Translations under genes and position numbers: made by a program
In this document: one piece after another, positions 34,733-44,907 of the stretch
Layout: the number at the start of each line of letters is the position of its first letter
How positions within the stretch are numbered: the first letter of the stretch is position 1
Source of the DNA: Hypericum androsaemum
Lineage: Eukaryota; Streptophyta; Magnoliopsida; Malpighiales; Hypericaceae
Direction of reading: 5' to 3'
DNA length: 64,000 bases
NCBI GenBank assembly: GCA_963995505.1
Contig: OZ023188.1
Coordinates: 558,001-622,000 of the forward strand
Notes under the pieces: generated by a model
What the model saw: only the letters and a program-made list of their open reading frames with translations
What the model was told of the DNA's origin: nothing
Databases searched by the model: none

Positions 34733-35301
34733 TTCAATGAAATCCTAGTGTTACACAGACTATGTTGTTGATCGAAATTAACCGCCTGGTATCTGAACAC
34801 TCCTTCCGGATTTTGCTTTTAGGCTACTCTCTGCACCTGATGCATCTAGGATATTCTACGTTAATTAGTGCAGACAGGCGGGGTTTGTCACGCGTGTAAT
34901 GTCTGGGAGGATTCTCGGCCGTCGACTTGGCCGCGACAAGGAGGGTTATTGTGTGAGCATTCGTAGGAAACTGGGGAGTGCCATCAGGAAGCAGCGTCCC
35001 AGTACAAGAGGAGGCGGCTCGTTTTCCCTTTGCTTCTTGGTTTTTAGTGTGCTGAAATTACTGCCTGCTTGTTTATTACATGGTTTATTTGCTGTGACAT
35101 CAATTTAAGTTGTCACAACTTTAAGAAGTTTAGGTGACCTTAAGTAGGAGCACCGATGTTACAATTTTCAGCAGAAGAAAATGCGGAATTCAATACTGCA
35201 CTAGACAGCACATAGACACAGAGGGAGCAGAACAAAAACCAGGAAGCTGATGCCGATGGTGGTCGATCGTCGGAGTTGCAGAAGCCCGGATTAGCGAGGA
35301 A
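34733..35301. other. spacer between the two acyltransferase genes
   Basis: It holds the promoter of copy 1 and the 3' UTR of copy 2. No further gene is recognised. The part just left of 35301 is homologous to the extended 3' coding end of copy 1. Confidence 0.55.
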
Positions 35302-36621
35302 TCACACTTGCGCAATGCTGGTAAAGGCCATGATCTCAGGGTTTTGCTGAAAAAGTAGCATATCATTTTCATCCAAATTCACCCATGCTTCAATTCCCTT
35401 CCCATCCTTGGTCCCCATCAAGACAATAAATTTGTCTACGGGTACGTTCAGACTGCTGATCCAGACGGGCTTACCCCATCCGAAATCAGCTTCATAATAC
35501 GGAAAACTGCACGAACTAGTGAATCTGCAGATATCAACCTCGTCACAACAATTCCCGATTACGTTCAATGCATCGCATACACCTATAACTAGATCATCAT
35601 CTCTCATAAATGTAGCACATTGGTTGATGGTACTTCTCACCGAATCATGAAGGAGGCGAACTAGTTCAGCAAAGTCCACATTGCACTTCCCGTCCGTGGG
35701 AACAAACTTCGCATTGGAATGGATCAGGAAATTCCCACACGAGTTTCGTGGTATCGGAATTCTGATCTTGTCGCGCAGATTCGCAGGTTGTGCGAGTAGT
35801 GAAGGCCTCAGGTTCCCCTTGTTTCTAGCCTGCGATGTCCTGATGATTACCATCCATATGAGCGCTGTCACGACCTCCCCTCGAGAAAATCCGCTTGCAG
35901 ATGATCCGCATTGGTCAGCGTTGGCACTGCTAGCAATAGCTTTCAAGGTTCTTATTGCTTCTGCCTTGAACAAAAACCTATTCGTGACAATCTTAACTCC
36001 CTCTTTCTTCCTTGGTGCAGGATAAACCACAGGCAATCTATCTCTTGCAGGGAATAGTGAACCGAGTTCGAAACTAGGACGATCCACTTTGTCCATCCCT
36101 TGGCTACACGCAATAGACCATCCACGAGTGAACTGACTTTTTGTGAATCCATCAACAATCCTATGCGTATTGGTAACGCCAATGGCCATCCCTCCGCAAT
36201 CAAACACGTTCAGCTGAATGATAAGTAGCGGAGTAGTTGGCGATTCGTATCCGGAAGAGACTAAAAGGTTGAGTTCGTGAGCAGGGACATCGCCACTCAG
36301 AACCCGAGAGAGCTTGCAGCTAACCTTTGCTTCCAAGAGCTCGGCACCTTGGTCGTTGCAATCTATCATGTGCTTGTCGCTCATGTACCTACCGGCTAGA
36401 GGGTAGTAGAGGCTCAGTACTCTTGCCAATGATTCCTCGATCCGCGTTTTCCTCTGATCAGCCGTGTCGCCTTGCTCGTCATTTGCTTCGTAGTAGAGTA
36501 TGACTCGCGTGTAGAGAGGATAAGCAAGCTGGTCGTTAGATGATATTGGCAAGTTCCTCAGGTTCTGTGGGGTTGGAGAAGTCGGTTTAACCAGCCTCTT
36601 AGAAACAATCGTCACCTCCAT
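35302..36621 (-). CDS. BAHD acyltransferase, vinorine synthase-like clade, copy 2
   Basis: The frame gives 439 residues from the ATG at 36621 (MEVTIVSKRLVKPTSPTP); an upstream in-frame ATG at 36675 adds 18 residues that copy 1 lacks, so the inner start is chosen. It has HRIVD and ADFGWGKPVW like copy 1 and lacks introns. The two proteins differ mainly near residues 55-60 (shorter loop here) and 190-230. The stop follows ...MAFTSIAQV, the usual place for the family. Tandem origin is clear from colinear similarity that continues past the stop. Confidence 0.93.
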   Translation of the reverse strand: MEVTIVSKRLVKPTSPTPQNLRNLPISSNDQLAYPLYTRVILYYEANDEQGDTADQRKTRIEESLARVLSLYYPLAGRYMSDKHMIDCNDQGAELLEAKVSCKLSRVLSGDVPAHELNLLVSSGYESPTTPLLIIQLNVFDCGGMAIGVTNTHRIVDGFTKSQFTRGWSIACSQGMDKVDRPSFELGSLFPARDRLPVVYPAPRKKEGVKIVTNRFLFKAEAIRTLKAIASSANADQCGSSASGFSRGEVVTALIWMVIIRTSQARNKGNLRPSLLAQPANLRDKIRIPIPRNSCGNFLIHSNAKFVPTDGKCNVDFAELVRLLHDSVRSTINQCATFMRDDDLVIGVCDALNVIGNCCDEVDICRFTSSCSFPYYEADFGWGKPVWISSLNVPVDKFIVLMGTKDGKGIEAWVNLDENDMLLFQQNPEIMAFTSIAQV

Positions 36622-36734
36622 TTCGAGGAAATCGCAAAAACTATGATCGAACAGAATCACGTCGTATCCAAACACTCACCTCGAGACTATTCTCTTAGGC
36701 TACTCTCTCTGCACTTGATGCCTCAGGGTATGGC

Positions 36735-37165
36735 TTTATCATCTCTGCACTCTTTCGGTTTCACAACGCAAGAATGAACAACCCCTGTGTCGGCTGCTGC
36801 TCGCTATTTTGTGCTGCTCCTTCTTCGGCTTGCAAGGTTGTTCATTCTACTACTGGGCGTTCAAGATTTGATGTTGTCGTTCTGGGAGTTGTTCTAGCTT
36901 CTGTGATGTGTGGTTCGTGTGGATTAATATTTTGGTTTTTTTTCCCCTCTAATGTTGACTTTATCATGCCACGTAGGTGTTGTAATTGGGGTAATTTGGG
37001 TTGGTCGTAACTTGGAGTCGAAATAGAATTTAGTCCTCGTGGTAGTATCCACGGTACTCTTTTCTTTATTCGGTTTTAGCCGGATAAAGATTTTGACGAG
37101 GCCGACAGTCGTGAGATCGCGAATTCTACTTTCAACTAACATTAATAAAATTTACTTATAAAAAA
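36735..37165 (+). repeat. possible retroposed fragment with poly(A)-like end
   Basis: The stretch ends AATAAAATTTACTTATAAAAAAA, close to the ends of other LINE-like fragments in this window (52560-52598, and 52893 on the other strand). The inside has a TTTGATGTTGTCGTTCTGG segment but no clear protein. A truncated LINE or SINE 3' end is the best guess. Confidence 0.3.
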
Positions 37166-37844
37166 ATGAAAGGACGTTGTTTAAAAAAATTATGTCTGCC
37201 AGTACATATTCTTCAAAAAAAAAAGATGAATGAGTACACATTTTTTAAATACGAAAACCAAACGATATTTTAGTATTTTACTCGATATTATGTCATCCAG
37301 CACGATTGCTTCGTGACGAATCAAAGTTAAAAAATTATAGCTATGACTGTGATAGATGTTAGCTGGCCTAAAATTCAACAATAATTGTCAAGAAAACTTT
37401 CTTTTTTCCTTTTTGAAAAACGAACCACCGCAAAAGTCAACGCAGCAGCAGCAGCAACAACAACAACGTTCCTTTCCAAATTCGCTCTACCGGGCCCGTA
37501 CGGTGATCTGATAAAACGAAAATGGGCCTAATGAGCATGGGATGGCCCAGTGGGCTTAAAAGGGCCCAACAAAGGGGGTCCTACTTTGACTCCTTCCGGC
37601 ACTCACTCCCCGCGGACCCCGCCCCTCTTGGAAAAAATTGTCTCAATGGTATTACTATTCATTAGATTTTGTGAAAAAAGTGTTCGAATTTCAAATATTG
37701 TAGATTTGGTGTCCACGTGGGACGGACGCTTTTTTTTGTCTGATCTTGAACCAAGATCCGACAAAATAAAGCAGATCTTGGTCGATAAGGACTATAAAGA
37801 TCCGAATCTGATTTTTTTAGCCACAAAATCAAATCCCCTTTCGC

Positions 37845-38300
37845 CCTCAATCGCCTCGCCTTGTTCGCTCGCTCGCCATCGCCTCGCCTCGCCTCGCCTC
37901 CACTCGTTCGCTCGCTCGCCTCTCTGACAGCCTCCAATCGCTCGCCGGTCGTCGTCGTTTAATTAGGTAAATTAGTTAATTGGTTAATTAGTTAATTGGT
38001 TAATTTAATTAGTTAATTGTTTGATTCTCTTGGTTAATTGGTTGTGTTGATGTTAGTTTATTGATTAATTATTGATGTTAGTTAATTGTTGATGTTAGTT
38101 AATTAGTTAATTATTGATGTTGGTTAATTGATTAATTTTAGTCAAATTATGGTTCGATCGGTCTGACCAAAGTGTGGTCCGACCAATTTGACCAAATTAT
38201 GGTCAGGCTGGTTCGATCAATTTATGGTTCAACTGGTTCGACCAAAATATAGTTCGACCAAATCACGGTCCGACCAGTCCGTCTGCCGGTCTGTCAGCAT
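37845..38300. repeat. cluster of simple and short tandem repeats inside the PMD element
   Basis: Three blocks follow each other: CGCTCGCTCGCC/GCCTCGCCTC repeats (37860-37920), TTAATTAG/TTAATTGG repeats (37958-38130), and irregular GGTTCGACCAA-type units on both strands (38150-38290). No gene is present. Confidence 0.7.
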
Positions 38301-38564
38301 ATTTAAAAACCTTGGTTGTTGATATTGGTGTTATTTAGATTAGGTTGATTACGATATTTGTATTTTTTTATGATATTAAAGTGATAATTAATTAAGTACG
38401 AATTATTAAAAAATGTAACTCGACAAAGTCGTAAATATTATATTAATTGATAACGATATTTGAATTAAATTTTTGATTAATGTGCTATTTGTTAAATGCT
38501 TAATATTGTTGGATTTGATAATATGTAGGTAAGTGCAATTGCATGTTTATTGTGTTGTTTAGAT

Positions 38565-39560
38565 ATGGATGCACAGCCATACGAACATCTTCTAGGGGAT
38601 GGAGGACCCTTAGATTCAACGGTATTAGTGCACCAGGATGTGCACTGTTCACAGGAGGTGTAAAAACATGAGATTCGTGAAGGGATTAATGATAGTCTTG
38701 ACAATTTGTTGAAGATCCACCGACAGAGATGGAAGGTGTCTCTTGTGCGGAACAAGGCCTTTATAGCCTATATGAAGGAGGCAGGTTCCTAGGATGTGTG
38801 GTGTATTGGCTGGGTCGTTCTCGAAACGGCATTTGTTACAGCCTTGGTGGAGCGGTGGCGGCCCGAGACACACACTTTCCATATGCCAGTGGGTGAGATG
38901 ACCGTTACTCTCCAGGACGTTGCTGTTTTGTTCGGGCTTTCTATTGATGAACACCCAGTAACAGGGTTGCAGACACCTCCCCAGTGGCAAGTGTTGTGCG
39001 TACACCTATTTGACATTAACCCGGCGGATACCCCATGAATGGTGTGGACAAACTAAGTTGCCCTTAAATGGTTCGAGGACCATTTTGACCCTGCTACTAT
39101 CCCGATTGATGCTGGTGATAAAGTCGTGAAACGATATGTTCGAGCGAACATATTGTGACTTATCAGATGCATACTTTTTTTCGAGTCCAGTGATGCGAGG
39201 ATCAACACTTACTGGTTGTCACTTCTCGAGAGTGTAGAGGCAGTTGGTACTTACAGCTGGGGTAGCGCGTGTTTGTCACACATGTACAGCCATTTACGTA
39301 AAGCCACCAGCTCGACAAAAAAATTTATTGCCAGGGCTATGACGCTGGTATGTGTGTGGGCTTGGGAATGGATCATCCCAAATCGTCTGATTTTGTTAAA
39401 TCTGGGAGTGCAACAACCTGGTCAAGCACTGGGCATCAGGTACAAATCACTACTTAATACGCTTTAATTGTGAATAACATTCTAGACTTGACGTAATATA
39501 TTTATGTTTTGCAGGTGGAGTGGTAAAATAAATAGAGATGTAGAGACGCTGGTTGAATGA
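38565..39560 (+). pseudogene. plant mobile domain (PMD) protein remnant
   Basis: A start-like ATGGATGCACAGCC at about 38565 is followed by pieces of one protein in the plus strand. The best piece, at 38796-39038, contains VTLQDVAVLFGLSIDEHPVTG, the hallmark of plant mobile domain / MAIN-type proteins, preceded by ALVERWRPETHTFHMPVGEM. A later piece at 39216-39467 has AVGTYSWGSACLSHMYSHL and CVWAWEWI, also typical. Stops at several points (for example after 38655, near 39036 and 39157) break the frame, and an intron may lie at about 39440-39514. It is dead as a gene. Confidence 0.72.
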
Positions 39561-40418
39561 AGAAATGGAACGCTCACGGTTAATTATATAAGGGGTAATC
39601 TATATCCGAAATCTGTAAAAGTAGATTTCAGATATCGACCAAGATTCGACAAAAAAAGTCGGATATCGACCAAGATCTGACTTTTTTGGTCAGATGTTAG
39701 ATTCGACTAAAAAAGTCAGATCTTGGTCCAAGATCTGGAAAAAAAAGCGTCAGTCCCACGTGGACACCGAATCCAAATTCGAACACTTTTTTCACAAAAT
39801 TTGGTGAATAGTAACATCATTCAAACATTTTATCCCGCTCTTCCTCTTCCCGGTGGGTGGGAACTTGGAGCCGAGTAAGTGAAGGTACCTCTTTATTCCT
39901 ACTCTTTGTCATCATTATTATTTTCTTTATTTGGTTTTATTTTGCAAAAAAAGGCAGTCCTAAGAGTAGCTCGGAAAGGGGATGAGTCTGGTCTATTTGA
40001 TTATGAGTTAGGGTTTGTGCTGAGAAATTTGTGCTTTTGGATGCTGTTTCTTAACTTTATTTTATTTGTATACAAGTAAATGTTTAACTCCAATTAGAGT
40101 TTCCAAGCCTTGAACCCTGGTCAAGGATTGCTGATTTTATTTTTGGTTCCATTTCATCTCTAATATAGTCGAGGTTTATGTCAAAGAATTTGCTATAGTT
40201 ACACAATAAAACAACAAAAACAACCACTCCAATCCCTACAAGTCTCAAACAGAGAGATAGAAGGGGAAAAAAAGAGAGAAGAAACCCAGGAGGAGCCAAT
40301 CCAGATTCCTCCTAACACAAGAATCAGCCTCCAAAAGTACATTTTAATGTGGTTGAAAAATGGATGCATATGAAGAAATTCCTAAGTTTACTACACACAG
40401 AAGAACTGAAGACATTTA

Positions 40419-40874
40419 TTAACTTAGAGCACCAAAGCCACCACCCTTCATCATACGGTTGAACTCCTTGTAGTTGACCATGCCATCCCCGTCCACGTCC
40501 ACCTTCATGATCATCTTCTTGCAATCCTCTGCGGTCCGCCCTTGCTTGAGCCCGAGCGAGGCGAGGACCGTCCGGAGCTCCTCCACGGTGATGTACCCGT
40601 CCCCGTTCTGGTCGAACACGTTGAACGCCTCCCTCATGTCGTCCTCCTCCTCGTCCTTGTTGCCCATTAACGACTGGTACAGGTCCCCGAACTCGTCGAT
40701 ATCCACGCATCCGTCCCGATTGGCGTCGATCTTCCCAATCATCTGGGTCAGCTCCTTGTCAGGGATGAAGATGCCTAGGTTCTCCAGGGAGTCGCTGAGC
40801 TCCTCCCTGGTGATCCGCCCGTCTCCATTGCGATCGAACATTTGGAACACCTTCTTTAGCTGTGCCTGATCCAT
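40419..40874 (-). CDS. calmodulin-like calcium sensor, CML7-like
   Basis: An intronless frame of 151 residues starts at 40874 ([13 protein letters not shown]). A longer upstream reading to 41021 has no family similarity and is leader. Four EF-hands have complete loops: [12 protein letters not shown] (14-25), [12 protein letters not shown] (50-61), [12 protein letters not shown] (88-99) and [12 protein letters not shown] (126-137). In loop 2 the third residue is Asn and the fourth is Arg; the ligand positions are kept. An acidic linker DEEEDD joins the lobes. The C-terminus [11 protein letters not shown] matches CML3/5/7-type proteins. It would bind Ca2+ and relay it to unknown partners. No N-terminal myristoyl Gly or signal peptide is present. 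Confidence 0.92.
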   Translation of the reverse strand: MDQAQLKKVFQMFDRNGDGRITREELSDSLENLGIFIPDKELTQMIGKIDANRDGCVDIDEFGDLYQSLMGNKDEEEDDMREAFNVFDQNGDGYITVEELRTVLASLGLKQGRTAEDCKKMIMKVDVDGDGMVNYKEFNRMMKGGGFGALS

Positions 40875-40982
40875 TCTCTTCTTCAACTTAAGGAGGAGAT
40901 GATGAGGAGGAGGAACCTGTGATGCTCTTTTTTTCCTTTGGGTTATTGCTTCTTTTCTCTTTCTAATTTTGGTTGTGCTTCT

Positions 40983-41010
40983 GAATATATATATATACAC
41001 ACATATATAG
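40983..41010 (-). promoter_or_regulatory. TATA-rich core promoter of the CML7-like gene
   Basis: Alternating TATATATA sequence lies 110-135 bases upstream of the start codon, a fitting distance for a TATA box with a leader of about 80-100 bases. It could also be a plain TA microsatellite. Confidence 0.4.
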
Positions 41011-41021
41011 AGAAACCACAT

Positions 41022-42886
41022 TGGGCCTTCTGGTGTCCATCGATAACGGGAATTATTTGAAATAATCTAATGATATTTTTTATTAGCAGTAATAATAAGT
41101 TGTTATAGTTTGATGAAACGGCATAAGTTATAATTTTGAGGATGTATGCGCATTAAATTTTGGTGATCTGGTCTGATTAAAATTGATATTAGTCGACTTT
41201 TTTTTAAAGTTCTAGTCGACTTTATATCCTTGCAAAAAAAATGGAATGACTTAATTTCAACTAATGAAAATTTAATAAAATCTAAAATATAGAAAATAAA
41301 CTTCATAAGATTTCTCATCAATTAAGATGTACATTTTTGTAAAAGATAAAATCATATTTACGAAGAGACTCGAAAATTTCTGAATTATTTAGGTGGGCTG
41401 GGGAGGAGTTGGTTTATTATTTAGGTAGTTCCTAAACAATGCGTACTGGTGGAAATTTTAATAGTTGGATTCTACTCCCAATAGCGCGTACCAGTGACTG
41501 TCAATGACGTGTTGCCATTATTGTTGCCCTGCACTTTGTCGTTTTGGTCCGTTGTTGCCATTATTGTTGCCCCTGGCACTGTAACTTAAAACTTATTTAA
41601 GTCCATATCTTCATCTATATTTTTTGGACGCATATGTTATCCGGATATAAATACATTCACTAATCTAAATTCGATCTGGATGTGATTTTTAAAATATAGT
41701 AAAACTTTTTCAATAAATATTTAATGTTACTGCAATCTTAAATACTCGAAATCTCTTATCTAAATTATAATAACATCTTCTTTAATTAATCTAAATTATA
41801 TTTTCTGTCTGCTACAAATTCATTATAGAATTATGACATAATCAAACCCGAACGAACAAAATATTGAATTGAATCGTACCAGTCTTCCTGATCCCACTTG
41901 GGAGTTTTTTTGAAGGAAAAAAAATTCCGTCAAAAGTCATCAGACCGTTGATCACGGATCCAAAAGATTCGTTGGAGACTTTGAGAGCCGTTACGTGCCA
42001 AGATTAGAAGGTCCCGGCTTGCTAGAGCAACAGCGGGATGTGGATGGAAAATTTCATAATATCCGAAAATTTCAGCATTTTCTAAATTTATTATGCAATT
42101 TACTATAATTGTTCTATCTCTCTTAGATTATAATCAACTTCTATTGATCTAGACTTTATTGTTTGATATATTGCGATCAACATAAACAAAATTTGGTATG
42201 CATCTCCATCAATTTCGATTTCAAATTCTGACAATACAACAATACGTCGTATACATTAATCGGCTCAACTGGCAAAGTTAAGGAGGCAAGACGGCTGTTG
42301 TGACAGTGACCAAACAATTCTAACAGAAGTTGTTTGGCCATCTTCGATCAACCGAATGACGTCGTTTCATTATTCTATTTTTCAATCTATCCCTTGTTTG
42401 AACGATTCAGCAATATATTGTGTTGTATGTGGTGGCGTTTGGTCTTGGTGAGGAATATTGGTCAAGTACCACTCGTTGGATTAGGTCGTCTAACTAACGT
42501 TTGAGAAATTAGCTGCAACAATTAATGATGTTTTTCTAATTGCTGCCATTTTGGACGAATGCCAATAGAAGAAGCCGAAATCGGTAACAATGCAGAACAC
42601 CCACAACTCTTCTTTCATGTTTGTTTGTTACGAAAATTCTAATATGGTACATAGCTCGTTGATTCTATGTAATAATATATTTTTATGTTAGGCAAACTAC
42701 ATGCATACAAATTTTAACCCGGTGAACTATTATGATGTATAATTGTAACACTCTATTAACTCATAATTTTAAAATTTTTAAAAGTGGATATAAAAATTAG
42801 GTCTAAGCTAATCAGGTCTATGTTTGGCAAAAATGTAATATACATTTGCAACTAATTAGGTTTTTTTCAGTTTGTACTTACAAGCT
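41022..42886. other. AT-rich spacer upstream of the CML7-like gene
   Basis: No gene is recognised. A dispersed repeat copy lies at 41666-41776. A short direct repeat, GTTGCCATTATTGTTGCCC, occurs at about 41510 and 41554. Confidence 0.5.
41666..41776. repeat. dispersed AT-rich repeat, copy 5
   Basis: It reads AATTCGATCTGGATGTGA, TAGTAAAACTTTTTCAATAA, ATATTTAATGTTACTG, then ACTCGAAATCTCTTATCTAA and AATAACATC. Confidence 0.4.
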
Positions 42887-43356
42887 GATTGATCTAAATT
42901 CGAGTCAGTAATTTTTTTTGAATGATGGTAAAAACTCTGTGAGTGGATTGAAGAAAAAATACTGTTTCAGCCGAAAGTTGACTGTCAATTATGTTTACTC
43001 CAACCGGTAGTCAAAATGTGAACCCGTTAGAAAAATATAAAAAAAAAGAGTACGTAAGAACATTTGGTTTGGAACTAGTGTACGTACTAGTTTTACCAAG
43101 TCTTTTCGTTGCGGAACCACACCACCTGCTTGTATTCTACGAAGAATCCTGGATCTGAAATATTAGTGCTCGGATACTTTAGGAAGTACTTCTTCGAAAT
43201 ACAAACACACTTAAAAAATATGGAAGATGTCTTAAATGTGTACTGTTCAATTTTATCGTGCATGATTCCGCCTCGCTAGATCTTATCGTGCACGATTCTG
43301 GATTGTGTGTCATAGTTGATACACGTGAATATGAAATATCCGAGAGATATAGAAAC

Positions 43357-43964
43357 TGACAGTTTTGACGCGTAATTAACGAGTAATTATGTGTTAAACC
43401 CGTTTAATTAACAAACTAATTCGTTAATAATAAATCACTTACTTGTTGAAGTAAGAGGTCCACAGGCACAACTTCTTCGCACTGGTCGAATTACGATCAC
43501 GTTTGAACGGATCCGTAATCGATTTTCACGAGATTTCCTTTTATCGAAAATCTGATTAAAATTCTGGAACTGATCCGGAATTTTTCTTTCTTATTGAGTG
43601 GTTGTGGGAAAAGTTACAAATTGGTCCAGCCAGATTTCCCCTTTTATAGGAAAATCCGGACAGCCAAAATGTGCCACGTGTCGCCACGTGGCATTTTGGG
43701 CCACACGTCCGCCACGTGGCGCCTCAGGCCACATGTCCGCCACGTGGCAAGGCCACCCCATAGCTTTGCCACGTGGGCTGCCACATGTGACGTCACGCTG
43801 ACGTGGCGCTTGCGTGGCTTCGGGCCGGTCAACACGGGTTGACCGGCCCATTCAACCCAACTTCTTGGGCCTAATGGGCCCCGGGCCTAATGGGCCCCGG
43901 GCCTAATGGGCCCCGGGCCCAATTAGGCACAATAATAATTGCCTATTGGGCCCAAGGTCCAACA
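43357..43964 (-). repeat. Copia 2 3' LTR with G-box array
   Basis: It is 608 bp. Between 43674 and 43776 it has five CACGTG cores, mostly as GCCACGTGGC, followed by a TGACGTCA palindrome at 43788-43795. At 43866-43920 a 16-bp GGGCCTAATGGGCCCC unit is repeated about three times. The partner LTR has only two CACGTG cores and one such unit. The purine tract, minus strand TTGAGTGGGAGA, follows at 43965-43976. Confidence 0.92.
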
Positions 43965-43976
43965 TCTCCCACTCAA

Positions 43977-44907
43977 TTATTATTGACCTTGATCAACAGT
44001 TATCAGATTTCTTCAAAGGATTTCGTGCGACCAGCACACGTCGAGTATGTTAAGCCAAATTCAAGAGCACAGACACTCAGGCTACTTGAATAGTAGCATC
44101 TCGACAACCTTCTTGTATAATGTATGCTATTACCCCAGGACTCATGTCACATTCCATTGTTCACATCAGTGATTTCAAACAATTATATTCGGGTCCACTA
44201 TTGTACTTTTCAATACAATTGGTGCACCTGAACCACGAAACTCAGAATGTGATGAATAGAGTTCCTTCTCCCTTAACCATATTCCTTTCATAATGATACA
44301 GCCTGCTTTTCTGGTCAGCCCTGCCAGGTCGAATCGCTATGCCATAACCTTTTCATGAACTTTCCAAGCTAGCAGCACTGGATCATACTTCCAGAATACG
44401 TTTAGGATCTTAAGGGTAGGTTTCGGGAATCACAATTCTCGAAAATTGGTCTCACACCAGGGATTGTGAAATCACTCAACATTTTCATCCCATCCAGTGG
44501 TCGAGTAGCACACATGATACTGATCACGTGTTACGGTGTATTTTCTTTTTTAAAGGAACACATGTCATTTAACACCATACTAGAGTATCAGCCTTAGCTT
44601 AGCTCTAGGCTAATAGGACAGACAGTATGATAAGTTCCACTTATATCTTATCATATAGATTGTAGAAAATCCAAATGCAGCAACTTATTCCTGCATCCCA
44701 TAAGGAAACTTGCTCTTAAGCAAGATGGCATTCCGTCATAGGACATGCACTTATGAATGTCCAATAACTGCCTCATCTCATCTAGAAATCAACTTCTTGA
44801 CTCCCACTGAGGTAAACACCCGTGTGAGTGGGCTACTTCTCTGTCCGACATGTTTCACATTTAACTCATATTGCCAAATAAAAATTTCTTTATTCCAACT
44901 AATTGGA
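43977..44907 (-). other. Copia 2 3' non-coding region with conserved hairpin
   Basis: No protein is recognised. Blocks align with the matching region of Copia 1. The hairpin has stems at 44803-44808 and 44827-44832 with the loop sequence GAGGTAAACACCCGTGTG kept. Confidence 0.6.

Larger units (their letters stand above)
37630..39836. mobile_element. decayed plant-mobile-domain element with long inverted repeats
   Basis: About 180-200 bp at the left (37630-37805) is inverted at the right (about 39640-39836). Shared blocks include TTTTGTGAAAAAAGTGTTCG, GGTGTCCACGTGGGAC, GACGCTTTTTTTT and AGATCTTGGTCGATA. Between the arms is a broken plant mobile domain gene on the plus strand. PMD genes are often carried by MULE-type transposons, which suits the long TIRs. 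No clear 9-bp target duplication is seen (GCCCCTCTT at left against GCTCTTCCT at right). The ends are approximate. Confidence 0.6.

Noticed and set aside
36621..36675. Upstream ATG of BAHD copy 2
   Set aside because: The extra 18 residues have no match in copy 1 or in the family, whose members start at MEVTIVSK-type sequence.
37621..37629. 9-bp target duplication of the PMD element
   Set aside because: GCCCCTCTT and GCTCTTCCT are only partly alike, so I do not claim it.
40324..40710. 128-codon minus-strand frame overlapping the CML7-like gene
   Set aside because: It is a shifted reading of the EF-hand gene, Gly/Arg rich by composition only.
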